A DNA stretch of 64,000 nt from Velocimicrobium porci (GCF_009696045.1 NZ_VUMT01000012.1:24415-88414); one strand, 5' to 3'. Shown: positions 35,010-44,867, counted from the stretch's first letter. A program made the numbers and translations. The notes: generated from the letters alone by a model not told the origin.

Positions 35010-35183
35010 CTAGAATTTACGCTTACGAGCAGCCTCTGATTTTTTCTTACGTCTTACACTTGGCTTCTCATAATGCTCTCTTTTACGAATCTCTTGTTGG
35101 ATACCAGCTTTCGCACAATTTCTCTTAAATCTGCGAAGTGCGCTATCTAACGTTTCGTTCTCTTTTACGATAACATTTGACAT
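35010..35183 (-). CDS. rpsU: 30S ribosomal protein S21
   Basis: A 57-residue S21: [42 protein letters not shown] and a basic [14 protein letters not shown] tail. S21 helps translation initiation near the anti-SD region. GGAGGGAGGTAAGGTG lies upstream. It has a consensus promoter and stands before the sporulation/phoH cluster, its usual neighbour in Clostridia. Confidence 0.97.
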   Translation of the reverse strand: MSNVIVKENETLDSALRRFKRNCAKAGIQQEIRKREHYEKPSVRRKKKSEAARKRKF

Positions 35184-35204
35184 AGTCTCACACCTTACCT
35201 CCCT

Positions 35205-35232
35205 CCAGTTGTGTATTGTGCTTATACAACTG
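35205..35232 (-). promoter_or_regulatory. Leader hairpin upstream of rpsU
   Basis: A 7-bp perfect inverted repeat (CAGTTGT 35205-35211 with ACAACTG 35226-35232) sits directly before the GGAGGG ribosome site, between promoter and start. It may be a control structure. Confidence 0.35.
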
Positions 35233-35257
35233 TTTGGGTATTTTTAGCACTATTTAG

Positions 35258-35286
35258 ATTATAGAATGTCGAAGGCTCTATGTCAA
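35258..35286 (-). promoter_or_regulatory. Consensus sigma-A promoter of rpsU
   Basis: Minus-strand TTGACA (35281-35286) and TATAAT (35258-35263), both perfect, are 17 bases apart and lie 75 bases before the S21 start. Confidence 0.9.
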
Positions 35287-35293
35287 GTCTTTT

Positions 35294-35767
35294 TTATAAC
35301 TTTTTCACTTTCATTCCATTAACGTTAATCGTTGTAGGAATCCTGTCACCAATTGTTCTAAATTCTAATACTGTATCCATGTTTTGGTTCATCGGTTCTT
35401 CATCTTTTGGAATTTGTAAATAAAACTTATTATGTAACAATGTTATCATAAATCTTTTTTCTCCGTCTTTTAATAAATAGACATTATCTTTATGCTTTTC
35501 ATAAATCCCGCTTGTCAATACTAATTTATAAGTACTGTCATCTTTATCTTTAAAATAGTAGATTTCATAATTTTCTCCGTCAAAATTTGCAGAATAAAAA
35601 TCATTAATTTCTGTCCTGGCTTGGTAAAAACCTTTTATGTCCTTAGAAGGTTCTGTATTTTCCCATAGTTTACACATAATAAGAAACAGAACAAACAAAA
35701 CCAAAGAAGTAAGTATAAAAATAATCATGGATATTTTATAAGATAATAACTTTTTTATTTGATTCAT
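35294..35767 (-). CDS. Small signal-anchored protein, unknown
   Basis: A 157-residue protein with one N-terminal membrane helix (IIFILTSLVLFVLFLIMC) and an extracytoplasmic domain of about 120 residues, rich in Tyr, Asp and Lys (FDGENYEIYYFKDKDDSTYKLVL). The start at 35767 is chosen because AAAGG lies about 11 bases upstream; the open frame extends 20 codons more without a site. It lies between alaS and rpsU. I recognise no family. Confidence 0.65.
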   Translation of the reverse strand: MNQIKKLLSYKISMIIFILTSLVLFVLFLIMCKLWENTEPSKDIKGFYQARTEINDFYSANFDGENYEIYYFKDKDDSTYKLVLTSGIYEKHKDNVYLLKDGEKRFMITLLHNKFYLQIPKDEEPMNQNMDTVLEFRTIGDRIPTTINVNGMKVKKL

Positions 35768-35872
35768 ATAAAACCATACCTTTCGTTTAACAAAATACTT
35801 TTCGTTACACATTAGAAATAAATACAATTGCCCACTCCTTTTATCTCACTTTTACAATTTGCCAATGCTACA

Positions 35873-35915
35873 AAAATAAACTCCCAAAAATCAAATGATT
35901 CAGGGAGTTTATTTT
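35873..35915 (-). terminator. Terminator after alaS
   Basis: Minus-strand stem of about 12 bp (AATAAACTCCC with its complement), followed by TTTATTTTTG. It starts 15 bases past the alaS stop. Confidence 0.85.
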
Positions 35916-35929
35916 ATATAAAGAAACTA

Positions 35930-38584
35930 CTATTTTACTTGAACTTCTACTACTTCTTTTACTTTTTCAATTGCCGCATCAATACCGGCAGGATTCTTTC
36001 CGCCAGCCTGTGCCATATTCGGACGACCACCGCCGCCACCTCCAACTAGTGAAGCAATCTCTTTAATTAAGTTTCCTGCATGAACACCTTTTTTCATAGC
36101 GTCATCTGTTGCCATTGCAAGAAGGCTTACTTTTCCATCTTTTGCAGAAGCTAGGACAACAACTCCCTCCCCGATTTTTTCTTTCAATTGATCTCCTAGT
36201 GTGCGAAGTCCGTTCATGTCAACATCATCTACTTTTGTAGCCAATACAGATACTTCTTTAACGGAAATAACCTGATCCATTACATCGCCAAGTGCATCTT
36301 TTGCTAATTTATCTTTTAGCTTTTGATTTTCTGACTGTAATGCTTTGATTTCCTCTTGCATTGCTTCAATTTTCTTTGCAAGATTCTGAGGTTCTGCTTT
36401 TGCTGCTTTCGAAGCATTCGTAAGTTCTTCTTCTAGCTCATTATAATATGCAAAAACACCAGCTCCTGTCAATGCTTCAATTCTTCTTACACCTGCTGCA
36501 ATACCACTTTCTGATACAATTTTAAACGCTGTAATTGCACTTGTATTTGGCACATGAGTACCACCACAAAGTTCAACACTGAAATCACCCATTTTTACAA
36601 CACGAACTTTATCGCCATATTTTTCTCCAAATAATGCCATCGCTCCTGTTTTCTTAGCTTCTTCTAAAGTCATTTCTTCTGTTATTACAGGAAGACTATG
36701 AGCAATTTCCTCATTTACAATTGCTTCTACTTTCGCAAGTTCTTCTTTTGTCATAGCTGAAAAATGCGTAAAGTCAAAACGTAAACGGTCCGCATCTACA
36801 TAAGAACCGGCCTGTTCTACATGGGTTCCTAATACAGTTCTAAGTGCTTTCTGAAGAAGGTGTGTTGCACTGTGATTCTTTCCGGTATTTACTCTGTTTG
36901 CCTCACAAACGGACAAAGTAACAGTATCTCCTACTTTAAACATTCCTTTTACAACCGTTCCAACGTGACCAATCTTTCCACCTTGTAAATGAATGGTATC
37001 CTCTACTTTGAATTCACTTCCATCCGCTGTGATTATACCAACATCTGCCTGCTGACCACCCATTGTTGCATAAAATGGTGTTTCATCTACAATAATTGTT
37101 CCAGCCTGTCCATCTGTCAATGCCTCAACTAATTCATCTGAAGTCGTTAAAACACTGATTTTGGAATCATGAATAAGACGATCATAACCTACAAACTTGC
37201 TTGTAATCTTAGGGTCAATGGACTGATAAACCGTAACATCTGCTCCCATATAGTTTGTTGTTTCTCTTGCATCTCTTGCTTTATTTCTCTGTTCTTCCAT
37301 TGCCGCATGGAATCCCTCCTCGTCAATAGAAAATCCTTTTTCTTCCAAAATTTCTTTTGTTAAATCAATTGGGAATCCATAAGTATCATACAGTTTAAAT
37401 GTATCTTTTCCGCTTAGTGTCTTTATCTGATTCTTTTTGCAGTTCTCAATCATCTCATTTAAAATGGATAAACCTTGGTCAATTGTCTTATTGAATTTTT
37501 CCTCTTCGTTTGTTAAAACTTTCAGAATATATTCTTTCTTCTCTTCTAACTCTGGATAACCATCCTTCGATTCTTCAATTACTGTTTCACAAAGTTTTGC
37601 AAGGAATAAGCCATCAATTCCCAATAATCTTCCGTGACGTGCAGCTCTTCGTAACAATCTTCTAAGTACATATCCTCTTCCTTCATTCGATGGAATAATA
37701 CCATCTGAAGTCATAAATGTTACAGAACGAATATGGTCTGTAATCAAACGAATTGATACATCCTTTGTTTCATCTTCCTGATAAGTTACGCCGGCAAGTT
37801 CACAAATTCGATCACGGATTGCTTTCATTGTATCAATGTCAAATACCGAATGTACATCTTGTACTACAACAGCCAAACGCTCTAAGCCCATTCCGGTATC
37901 AATATTTTTCTGTTTTAACTCCGTATAATGACGGTTTCCATCACTCTCAAATTGAGTAAATACATTATTCCATACTTCCATAAAGCGGTCACAGTCACAA
38001 CCCACCTTACAGTCAGGGCTTCCACAACCATAGCTTAAACCGCGGTCATAATAAATTTCTGAACAAGGTCCGCAAGGCCCTGCACCATGTTCCCAAAAGT
38101 TATCACAATCTCCGTTTTCATCTCTTCCAAAACGAGTAATTTTTTCAGCCGGAACACCAATTTCTTTTGTCCAAATATCAAATGCTTCCTCATCGTCTTC
38201 ATAAATAGATGGATAAAGGCGTTCTTCTTCTAATCCGACTACTTTTGTCAAAAATTCCCAAGACCAATGAATTGCTTCCCTTTTAAAATAATCTCCAAAT
38301 GAAAAGTTACCAAGCATTTCAAAAAAAGTAAGATGTCTGGCTGTCTTACCTACATTCTCAATATCTCCTGTACGAATACACTTCTGACAAGTTGCAACTC
38401 TTGTTTTTGGAGGAATCTCCTGTCCTGTAAAATATGGCTTTAAAGGTGCCATTCCTGCATTAATCAATAACAAACTTTTATCGTTATGTGGAACTAAAGA
38501 AAAACTATTCAACACCAAATGTTCTTTGCTTTCAAAAAAGTCCAAATACATTTTACGAAGTTCGTTCACACCGTATTTTTTCAT
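35930..38584 (-). CDS. alaS: Alanyl-tRNA synthetase
   Basis: An 884-residue class II synthetase with editing. Visible are the N-terminal catalytic core (FFESKEHLVLNSFSLVPHNDKSLLLINAGMAPLKPYF, RHLTFFEMLGNFSFGDYF), the editing domain HxxxH (KNHSATHLLQKAL) with distal CGGTHV, and the C-terminal DHHA1 domain ending in the Gly-rich VGGGGGGRPNMAQAGG. AGGAGGG precedes the ATG. It is preceded by a strong promoter but no T-box. Confidence 0.98.
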   Translation of the reverse strand: MKKYGVNELRKMYLDFFESKEHLVLNSFSLVPHNDKSLLLINAGMAPLKPYFTGQEIPPKTRVATCQKCIRTGDIENVGKTARHLTFFEMLGNFSFGDYFKREAIHWSWEFLTKVVGLEEERLYPSIYEDDEEAFDIWTKEIGVPAEKITRFGRDENGDCDNFWEHGAGPCGPCSEIYYDRGLSYGCGSPDCKVGCDCDRFMEVWNNVFTQFESDGNRHYTELKQKNIDTGMGLERLAVVVQDVHSVFDIDTMKAIRDRICELAGVTYQEDETKDVSIRLITDHIRSVTFMTSDGIIPSNEGRGYVLRRLLRRAARHGRLLGIDGLFLAKLCETVIEESKDGYPELEEKKEYILKVLTNEEEKFNKTIDQGLSILNEMIENCKKNQIKTLSGKDTFKLYDTYGFPIDLTKEILEEKGFSIDEEGFHAAMEEQRNKARDARETTNYMGADVTVYQSIDPKITSKFVGYDRLIHDSKISVLTTSDELVEALTDGQAGTIIVDETPFYATMGGQQADVGIITADGSEFKVEDTIHLQGGKIGHVGTVVKGMFKVGDTVTLSVCEANRVNTGKNHSATHLLQKALRTVLGTHVEQAGSYVDADRLRFDFTHFSAMTKEELAKVEAIVNEEIAHSLPVITEEMTLEEAKKTGAMALFGEKYGDKVRVVKMGDFSVELCGGTHVPNTSAITAFKIVSESGIAAGVRRIEALTGAGVFAYYNELEEELTNASKAAKAEPQNLAKKIEAMQEEIKALQSENQKLKDKLAKDALGDVMDQVISVKEVSVLATKVDDVDMNGLRTLGDQLKEKIGEGVVVLASAKDGKVSLLAMATDDAMKKGVHAGNLIKEIASLVGGGGGGRPNMAQAGGKNPAGIDAAIEKVKEVVEVQVK

Positions 38585-38625
38585 CTATCATTGCCCTCCT
38601 AAAGGTATAATATCACTAATTATTT

Positions 38626-38655
38626 ATTATAAATGGGTTTGTCTGCTTTTGTCAA
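38626..38655 (-). promoter_or_regulatory. Sigma-A promoter of alaS
   Basis: Minus-strand TTGACA (38650-38655) and TATAAT (38626-38631), both perfect, with an 18-base spacer, end 41 bases before the alaS start codon. Confidence 0.88.
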
Positions 38656-38657
38656 CG

Positions 38658-39152
38658 CTAATCTGTTGATTCCATTGTAATATCTGCAAACACCGCATTT
38701 GCCGCCTCCCTTAAATCCTTTGGCTGCAATTTTATTTGGACTCCTAATTTCCCACCACTTACAATCATCCATGATAGGGATTCCGCACTTTCATCAATCC
38801 ATGTTTTATACTGCTTTTTCATTCCAATCGCAGTACATCCTCCCCTGATATAACCTGTTATTTTATTAATATCTTTTACATGAACCATAGATAATGATTT
38901 TTCCCCGGCCAACTTTGCAGCCTTTTTCAAATTCAATTCTTTTTGAATTGGCAAAACAAACACATAATATTCATTCCCTACTCCTTTTGTCACAAGTGTC
39001 TTATAAACCTTTTCATAAGGCAACTCTAATAAATCCGCAATGTGTATTGCATCAATAAATTCATCACATTCATACGTAAATGTTTCATATGTTATTTTCT
39101 TTTTATCTAATAAACGCATTGCATTTGTTTTTACTTCTTTATTCTTTGCCAT
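38658..39152 (-). CDS. ybaK: Cys-tRNA(Pro)/Cys-tRNA(Cys) deacylase YbaK
   Basis: A 164-residue YbaK/EbsC protein that hydrolyses Cys mis-attached to tRNA-Pro. Features are KTNAMRLLDKKKITYETFTYE, the conserved Lys in YEKVYKTLVTKG, FVLPIQKELNLKKAAK and YIRGGCTAIGMKKQYKTWID. The start at 39152 is set by AGGAG 7 bases upstream and gives the usual length. It is 10 bases after the TIGR01906 gene. Confidence 0.95.
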   Translation of the reverse strand: MAKNKEVKTNAMRLLDKKKITYETFTYECDEFIDAIHIADLLELPYEKVYKTLVTKGVGNEYYVFVLPIQKELNLKKAAKLAGEKSLSMVHVKDINKITGYIRGGCTAIGMKKQYKTWIDESAESLSWMIVSGGKLGVQIKLQPKDLREAANAVFADITMESTD

Positions 39153-39162
39153 CTTATCACTC

Positions 39163-39828
39163 CTAATATTGCAAATAATTTTCTTTTTTCCTTTGTATCC
39201 TATAGTTTCGGTATAAAATGCCGGCAATACAGCTTTGTAATATAAAAATGCTAATAATCAGCCCCGCACACTGATAAAAAAATTCATCAGGAAGAATCGT
39301 AATAATAGGATCTGTCATCGGATCAAACAGCCAATAATCGTTTTGAAAAAGCAATTGATGAAATTGAACAAACATTTTTTCCCAATTCACGCCAATTAAA
39401 ATTCCAAATACTACTGGAAAGCCAATACCTAAAATGGAAAGCCATTTTAAAAAACGATAGGATTGTTTGCTCATTAAATATCTTCCAAAACACAAAAATG
39501 GAATAAATGATACTATTCCGAGCCACTTTATCATTAAAAAGATTTTTTTCACTTCCATAAAATGAATTTTCCCTGATTTCGACATAAAAAAGTCAGGAAA
39601 TTGAAGTACATCACTTCCCAAAATTGAATTATAATCAATTAATACGTCATAATTTGCCCGAATGAGTTGCTCTGACAATCCCGTTTGCTCTGCAATATGC
39701 AAAGCTTTAATATCATAATAATAAAGTGGTCGGAAATGTAATGTTATCGTAACTGCAACCGCGACAAAAAAAACAAATCCCAGCACAGTAGTAATAAATT
39801 CAAAAATTATGGAACATTTTTGCTTCAA
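39163..39828 (-). CDS. TIGR01906/DUF1461 integral membrane protein
   Basis: A 221-residue membrane protein with about four helices (near 15-30, 105-120, 133-152, 185-205). Between the first and second lies the conserved TIGR01906 stretch (NYDVLIDYNSILGSDVLQFPDFFMSKSGKIHFMEVKKIF). The family is common in Firmicutes and has no known role. The start is TTG with AAAGGAG upstream. Confidence 0.88.
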   Translation of the reverse strand: MKQKCSIIFEFITTVLGFVFFVAVAVTITLHFRPLYYYDIKALHIAEQTGLSEQLIRANYDVLIDYNSILGSDVLQFPDFFMSKSGKIHFMEVKKIFLMIKWLGIVSFIPFLCFGRYLMSKQSYRFLKWLSILGIGFPVVFGILIGVNWEKMFVQFHQLLFQNDYWLFDPMTDPIITILPDEFFYQCAGLIISIFILQSCIAGILYRNYRIQRKKENYLQY

Positions 39829-39927
39829 GAAACTTCTCCTTTTTCTTCACTGTCTAAAAAATCACTTTTTAAAAGCTTGCCATATTTTTCAATCTATTAT
39901 ACCCCTTTTTGTTCCAATCGAAAAGTC

Positions 39928-39981
39928 TATAATAGAAAAAGATACGAAACAACTTCTTATTTCGTATCTTTTTCTATTATA
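39928..39981 (-). terminator. Long perfect hairpin at the end of cdd
   Basis: A 22-bp perfect stem (39928-39949 with 39960-39981) overlaps the cdd stop codon; the minus-strand 3' arm contains CTTTTTCTATTATAG. Likely terminator of the deoC-cdd message. Confidence 0.75.
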
Positions 39982-40402
39982 AATTCGATGGACCAAATCC
40001 CATTGGAAGAATTTCTTCTAGTGTATAAACCTTATATTCATCTACAGATTTAGCCAAAATAACTTGAAATGTTTTTGGATTACAAAATTCCATCATAACC
40101 TGACGACATACTCCACATGGAGGACAGTAATCCTCTAATTTTCCATCTTTACCTCCAACAATTACAATGCCGTCAAATTCTTTTACACCCTCACTTACCG
40201 CCTTAAAAAAAGCAGTTCTCTCTGCACAATTCGTAGGTGTGTAAGCAGCATTTTCTATGTTGCAGCCGGTATAAATTGTTCCGTTTTTACTATGCAGTGC
40301 CGCAGCAACTTTAAAATTAGAATAAGGTGTATAAGAATATGCAAGCATGTTAATTGCTGATTGAATCATTTCTTTTAATAATTCTTTATTCTCGCTTATC
40401 AT
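39977..40402 (-). CDS. cdd: Cytidine deaminase
   Basis: Converts cytidine and deoxycytidine to uridine forms. The 141-residue protein has the zinc site NCAERTAFFKAV (CAE) and PPCGVCRQVMMEF (PCxxC), plus SNFKVAAAL and GCNIENAAYTPTNC. It is 9 bases downstream of deoC and feeds the uridine phosphorylase encoded at 49091. Confidence 0.97.
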   Translation of the reverse strand: MISENKELLKEMIQSAINMLAYSYTPYSNFKVAAALHSKNGTIYTGCNIENAAYTPTNCAERTAFFKAVSEGVKEFDGIVIVGGKDGKLEDYCPPCGVCRQVMMEFCNPKTFQVILAKSVDEYKVYTLEEILPMGFGPSNL

Positions 40403-40411
40403 ATCTTCTTA

Positions 40412-41077
40412 TTAATATCCTTTCGCTTCCTCATTTTTCATCAATTTAATAATACGGCTTGTTCCCAGACGAGAAGCACCAAGTTCGATAAATTTTTCTG
40501 CATCATCTAAAGAACTGATACCACCTGCAGCTTTCATTTTTACATTTTCTCCAATATGTTCAGAGAAAAGCTTAATATCATCAAATGTAGCTCCCGCAGT
40601 AGAGAATCCTGTTGATGTTTTAATAAAATCTGCTCCTGCATTTGTTACTAATTCGCACATTTTAACTTTTTCTTCTTCTGTAAGAAGACATGTTTCAATA
40701 ATAACCTTTAAAATTTTGTCGCCACATGCCTGTTTGATTTGACGAATTTCATCTTCTACAAAAGCATAATCTTTATCTTTTAATGCACCGATATTAATAA
40801 CCATATCAATTTCATCGGCTCCATTTTCAATCGCATTTTTTGTTTCAAATACTTTTACTTCTGTTGTATTATAACCATTTGGGAACCCAATTACGGTACA
40901 TACAGCCATTTTATCACCAACATAGTCTTTTGCACGCTTTACAAAACTTGGTGGAATACACACAGATGCTGTCTTATATGCCATTGCATCATCACAGATT
41001 ACTTTAATCTGTTCCCATGTACTTCCCTGTAGTAATAATGTGTGATCCACTGTTTTTAGAATATCTTCTTCTCTCAT
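40412..41077 (-). CDS. deoC: Deoxyribose-phosphate aldolase
   Basis: A 221-residue class I aldolase splitting deoxyribose-5-phosphate to acetaldehyde and glyceraldehyde-3-phosphate. Features are [17 protein letters not shown], the Schiff-base strand region ([13 protein letters not shown]), [13 protein letters not shown] (catalytic Lys) and [15 protein letters not shown]. The start at 41077 gives the normal length; the ATG 10 codons upstream has no ribosome site. Confidence 0.96.
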   Translation of the reverse strand: MREEDILKTVDHTLLLQGSTWEQIKVICDDAMAYKTASVCIPPSFVKRAKDYVGDKMAVCTVIGFPNGYNTTEVKVFETKNAIENGADEIDMVINIGALKDKDYAFVEDEIRQIKQACGDKILKVIIETCLLTEEEKVKMCELVTNAGADFIKTSTGFSTAGATFDDIKLFSEHIGENVKMKAAGGISSLDDAEKFIELGASRLGTSRIIKLMKNEEAKGY

Positions 41078-41157
41078 TTCTTTACCTATTATCCTTTCTA
41101 TTTTCATTTTTTAATATTTGATATTTTTGTTCCCTTATTTTTCAATTTTAGGGTGAA

Positions 41158-41207
41158 AAAAGGTTGAAAGAAAAAGCCAGAGCTATACTTTCCTTTCTTT
41201 CAACCTT
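41158..41207 (-). terminator. Terminator between nucleoside permease gene and deoC
   Basis: A 14-bp perfect stem (41160-41173 with 41194-41207) is followed on the minus strand by six T residues. It would reduce readthrough from the transporter operon into deoC-cdd. Confidence 0.8.
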
Positions 41208-41247
41208 ACATACATGCCATCTTTGAAACACAAACTTTTAATAAATC

Positions 41248-42165
41248 TTATCTAGCACCTTTTTCATAAGGTTCACCGTCTGCCTTAGGTGCAACGGAAC
41301 GACCTACAAATAGGATTAATACAATAATCGTAATTACATATGGCAACATAGATAAAATCTGGGAAGGAACTGCAAAGCTTCCACCACCTAAGATAATTGC
41401 AATTGCCTGAGCCGCACCAAATAACAGACAGGCACCATATACACCGTGTGGTGTCCACTTACCAAAAATAACAGCTGCCAAAGCGATAAATCCCTGACCA
41501 CTAATTGCTGTTGGTGCAAAGTGAGAAATAATTGCAAGTGTTACGGAAGCACCACCAAATCCAGATAAAATTCCAGAAATAATAACACATACATAACGAA
41601 CTAATGCAACATTAATTCCTAATGTATCGGCTGCTGCCGGATGCTCACCTACTGCACGAACACGAAGTCCCCATTTTGTTTTGTATAATACAAACCACAT
41701 AATAACTGTAGCGATTAACGCGATTATAGTTGTCCAGTCTACATTTAAGTTTGCAGCTGCACCACTCAAAGAAGAAGCTTTAAATAATTTTGGAAGCTTA
41801 TTTTCAACAGATGGTGTATTAATTGCATTAAATACAAGACGGCAAAGGAATAATGCGATACCTGCTCCCATTAAGTTAATTGCAATACCGGAGATTGTCT
41901 GATCTGCCTTACATGTTATAGAAGCAAATGCGTGAAGTAACGCAACAAGCCCACCTGCTAAACCAGCTGCTAAAAATGCAAGCCATGGATTGCCAGTACC
42001 GATTCCAGCTACTACAGCAACTGCAGCTCCTACTGTCATCATACCTTCAATACCAATATTAACAACACCTGAACGTTCTGATATCATACCACCCAGACCA
42101 CCAAATACAAGTGGTGTGGAATACATTAATGTAATTCCTATAAATAAAGTAATCGTATTAAGCAT
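41248..42165 (-). CDS. Nucleoside ABC transporter permease (NupQ-like)
   Basis: A 305-residue BPD_transp_2 permease (MYSTPLVFGGLGGMISERSGVVNIGIEGMMTVGA is the family N-terminus; VRAVGEHPAAADTLGINV is the coupling region). It partners with the permease encoded upstream, whose gene it overlaps by 8 bases. In Bacillus, NupNOPQ of this type imports guanosine and related nucleosides. Confidence 0.92.
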   Translation of the reverse strand: MLNTITLFIGITLMYSTPLVFGGLGGMISERSGVVNIGIEGMMTVGAAVAVVAGIGTGNPWLAFLAAGLAGGLVALLHAFASITCKADQTISGIAINLMGAGIALFLCRLVFNAINTPSVENKLPKLFKASSLSGAAANLNVDWTTIIALIATVIMWFVLYKTKWGLRVRAVGEHPAAADTLGINVALVRYVCVIISGILSGFGGASVTLAIISHFAPTAISGQGFIALAAVIFGKWTPHGVYGACLLFGAAQAIAIILGGGSFAVPSQILSMLPYVITIIVLILFVGRSVAPKADGEPYEKGAR

Positions 42166-43279
42166 CCTTTTTCACCTCTTTTTTCTCTAATTTATCAGCT
42201 AAGACTGGAATTACTTTTGACAATGCAACAAAGAATACGATTGTACCAATCATAATGTTAATTACCTCTGATGGAGCTCCAATTTCAGACTGAATAGAAC
42301 CACCACCATAGATTAATGCTGCAAATAATAATCCCGCAAAAATACTTCCAATTGGTGAACTATTAGCAATTAAGGCAACACTCATACCATTAAATCCATA
42401 GTTTTCGAATGCTCCTAATGTAGAGATTTTCTGAGCTACACCTGTAATCTGTAGTGCACCTGCAAGACCAGCAATTGCACCTGCGATTACCATCGCATGA
42501 ATAATATTCTTTCTAACATTAATTCCTGCAAATTCAGCTGCATATTGATTAAAACCAACTGCACGAAGCTCATAACCCTTTGTAGTTTTCTTTAAAAGAA
42601 TTGCAATAATAATTGCTGCTGCAATTGCAAATATAAAACCAATATTCATATCTGTTTTACCAACTGCTTCTCTTAAGAATTCATTGTTGATGACAACTTC
42701 TCTTCCTGCCTCTGACTTTTTCCAGTTAAAGATAAAATCAAGACCAGAAGCATTAATTGGATAAGTACCATTTGTATTTGGCTGGTGAAATGTTTTTGTT
42801 GCCGCAATGAAGTTACAGAAATAAAATGCAATCCAGTTTAACATAATACTTGTGATAACCTCATGAATACCAAACTTAGCTTTTAAAAATCCCACAAATC
42901 CACCAAAAAGTGCTCCTGCTACCATACCAGAAAGTAACACAACTGGGAATTGTAATACTGGTGGCAAGTCAAGACAAATACCAACAATTGTTGCAACAAC
43001 AGTACCCATAACAAACTGTCCTTCTGCGCCAATGTTAAATAAACCAACCTTAAATGCAAAAGCAATACTAACACCAGTCAAAATAATAGGTGTTGCTTTA
43101 ATAATTACGTTAGCAACGTATTTTGGCTTTGAAAATACGCTACGGAATAAAATTCCAAATGCCTCAATTGGATTACAGCCAGCAATCAGCAATACAAAAG
43201 CCGCTACAATGAATCCAAACAAAACAGCAATCACAGTGGATGTAATTGGCTTTTTTAATATTTTCGATGCTTTATTCAT
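42158..43279 (-). CDS. Nucleoside ABC transporter permease (NupP-like)
   Basis: A 373-residue BPD_transp_2 permease with eight or more helices. Signatures: AFKVGLFNIGAEGQFVMG near the N-terminus and ELRAVGFNQYAAEFAGINV for ATPase coupling. It carries an extracytoplasmic loop of about 50 residues after the family's mid helix. GGAGG precedes the ATG, and it overlaps the ATPase gene by 8 bases. Confidence 0.92.
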   Translation of the reverse strand: MNKASKILKKPITSTVIAVLFGFIVAAFVLLIAGCNPIEAFGILFRSVFSKPKYVANVIIKATPIILTGVSIAFAFKVGLFNIGAEGQFVMGTVVATIVGICLDLPPVLQFPVVLLSGMVAGALFGGFVGFLKAKFGIHEVITSIMLNWIAFYFCNFIAATKTFHQPNTNGTYPINASGLDFIFNWKKSEAGREVVINNEFLREAVGKTDMNIGFIFAIAAAIIIAILLKKTTKGYELRAVGFNQYAAEFAGINVRKNIIHAMVIAGAIAGLAGALQITGVAQKISTLGAFENYGFNGMSVALIANSSPIGSIFAGLLFAALIYGGGSIQSEIGAPSEVINIMIGTIVFFVALSKVIPVLADKLEKKEVKKDA

Positions 43280-44810
43280 TTTTATTTGTACCTCCTGCCA
43301 TTAGCAATCCAATTTCATTCTCATCTTTCTCGCCCTGCTTGAATGTAGATACAATCTTTCCATCATAAATAACTGCAATTGTATCTGCAACATTCATAAC
43401 TTCATCCAATTCTAAAGATACTAATAAGATTGCTTTTCCTTTATCTCGTTCGCGAACTAATGTCTTGTGTACATATTCAATTGCACCAACATCAAGACCT
43501 CTTGTAGGCTGAACAGCAATTAATAAATCTGGATCATTACTTACTTCTCTTCCAACGATAATCTTTTGCTGGTTACCACCTGAAAGACCACGAACCGGTA
43601 AATTTTCGCATCCAACCGGACGTACATCATAATCCTTAATTAATTTCTTTGTCTGTTCAATCATCTTATCAAAATGCAAGAATCCTTTTTTAGAATATGG
43701 TTCCTTATGATAATTTTCAATAATAGCATTTTCTGCTACGGAAAAGTCTAAAACAAGTCCCCTCTTATGTCTATCTTCATGAATCGTTGCAATCTTATTT
43801 TCAATTGTATACTTAGGAGAAGTGTTCTGTATTTCAGTTCCATTTATTTTAATCGTTCCTGCAGCTGATTTAGTCAAATTAGTAATTGCCTCAATTAACT
43901 CTTTCTGTCCATTTCCGTCAATTCCGGCAATACCTACGATTTCACCTTTTCTCACTTGAAGGTTAAGACCTTTTACTGCATCTAAATTTCTTTCATTTTT
44001 AACAACTAAATCTTTAATCTCAAATACTACATCTTTTGGTTTTGCTTCATCTTTTTCTACTACTAAATTAACCTGATGACCAACCATCATGGAAGCTAAT
44101 TCTTCCTCTGTAACATTTTCAACATCTACGGTATCAATATATTCGCCTCGACGAATGATACTACATTCATTAGCTGATTGTTTAATTTCTTTTAACTTAT
44201 GAGTAATGATAATAATTGTTTTACCATCTTTAATTAAGTTTTGCATAATATTAATTAATTCACTAATTTCCTGTGGAGTTAAAACGGCTGTTGGCTCGTC
44301 TAAAATTAAAATATCTGCTCCACGATAAAGAGCTTTCAAAATTTCAACTCTTTGCTGCATTCCTACTGAAATATCTTCAATTTTCGCATCAGGATCTACT
44401 GTAAGACCATAACGCTCTACAATATCCATTACTTTTTTTCTGGCTTCTTTCATATTTAAAATGCCAGCACCATTTGTAACCTCTGTTCCCAATATAATAT
44501 TCTGAGTTACTGTAAAATTCTCAACTAACATAAAGTGCTGATGCACCATTCCAATATCGTGTGCAATTGCCACATTTGGATTTTTAATATTTACCTTTTC
44601 ACCATATAGGTAAATTTCTCCCTCTTCCGCCTGGTATAAACCGTATAATACGTTCATTAATGTACTTTTTCCTGCACCATTCTCACCTAGGATAGCATGA
44701 ACTGTACCTTTTTTAATATCAACATGCACGTTATTTAATGCTGTAAATTTACCAAAACGCTTTGTTATTCCCCGCATCTGAACTGCATATTCTTTACTAA
44801 TCTCATTCAT
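43272..44810 (-). CDS. Nucleoside ABC transporter ATPase, tandem domains (NupO-like)
   Basis: A 512-residue sugar/nucleoside-type ATPase with two ABC domains. Domain 1 has GENGAGKST, VHQHFMLVENFT and ISVGMQQRVEILKALYRGADILILDEPTAVLTP; domain 2 has GIDGNGQKEL, HEDRHKRGLV and LSGGNQQKIIVGREV. Domain 2 has a degenerate Walker A (GNGQKE), typical of RbsA/MglA-like proteins. It lies between BMP and permease genes. Confidence 0.95.
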   Translation of the reverse strand: MNEISKEYAVQMRGITKRFGKFTALNNVHVDIKKGTVHAILGENGAGKSTLMNVLYGLYQAEEGEIYLYGEKVNIKNPNVAIAHDIGMVHQHFMLVENFTVTQNIILGTEVTNGAGILNMKEARKKVMDIVERYGLTVDPDAKIEDISVGMQQRVEILKALYRGADILILDEPTAVLTPQEISELINIMQNLIKDGKTIIIITHKLKEIKQSANECSIIRRGEYIDTVDVENVTEEELASMMVGHQVNLVVEKDEAKPKDVVFEIKDLVVKNERNLDAVKGLNLQVRKGEIVGIAGIDGNGQKELIEAITNLTKSAAGTIKINGTEIQNTSPKYTIENKIATIHEDRHKRGLVLDFSVAENAIIENYHKEPYSKKGFLHFDKMIEQTKKLIKDYDVRPVGCENLPVRGLSGGNQQKIIVGREVSNDPDLLIAVQPTRGLDVGAIEYVHKTLVRERDKGKAILLVSLELDEVMNVADTIAVIYDGKIVSTFKQGEKDENEIGLLMAGGTNKNE

Positions 44811-44837
44811 CTTGGACTTTTACCCCTTTCTAGATTT

Positions 44838-44867
44838 AATGGCTTTGCTCTTAAAGAGCAAAGTCAT
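44838..44867 (-). promoter_or_regulatory. Hairpin at the BMP stop codon
   Basis: A stem of 9 perfect bp (44843-44851 with 44855-44863, 3-base loop), extended by AATG/CATT with one wobble, spans the stop codon of the BMP gene. No T-run follows. It may protect the upstream message or reduce readthrough into the ATPase gene. Confidence 0.4.
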
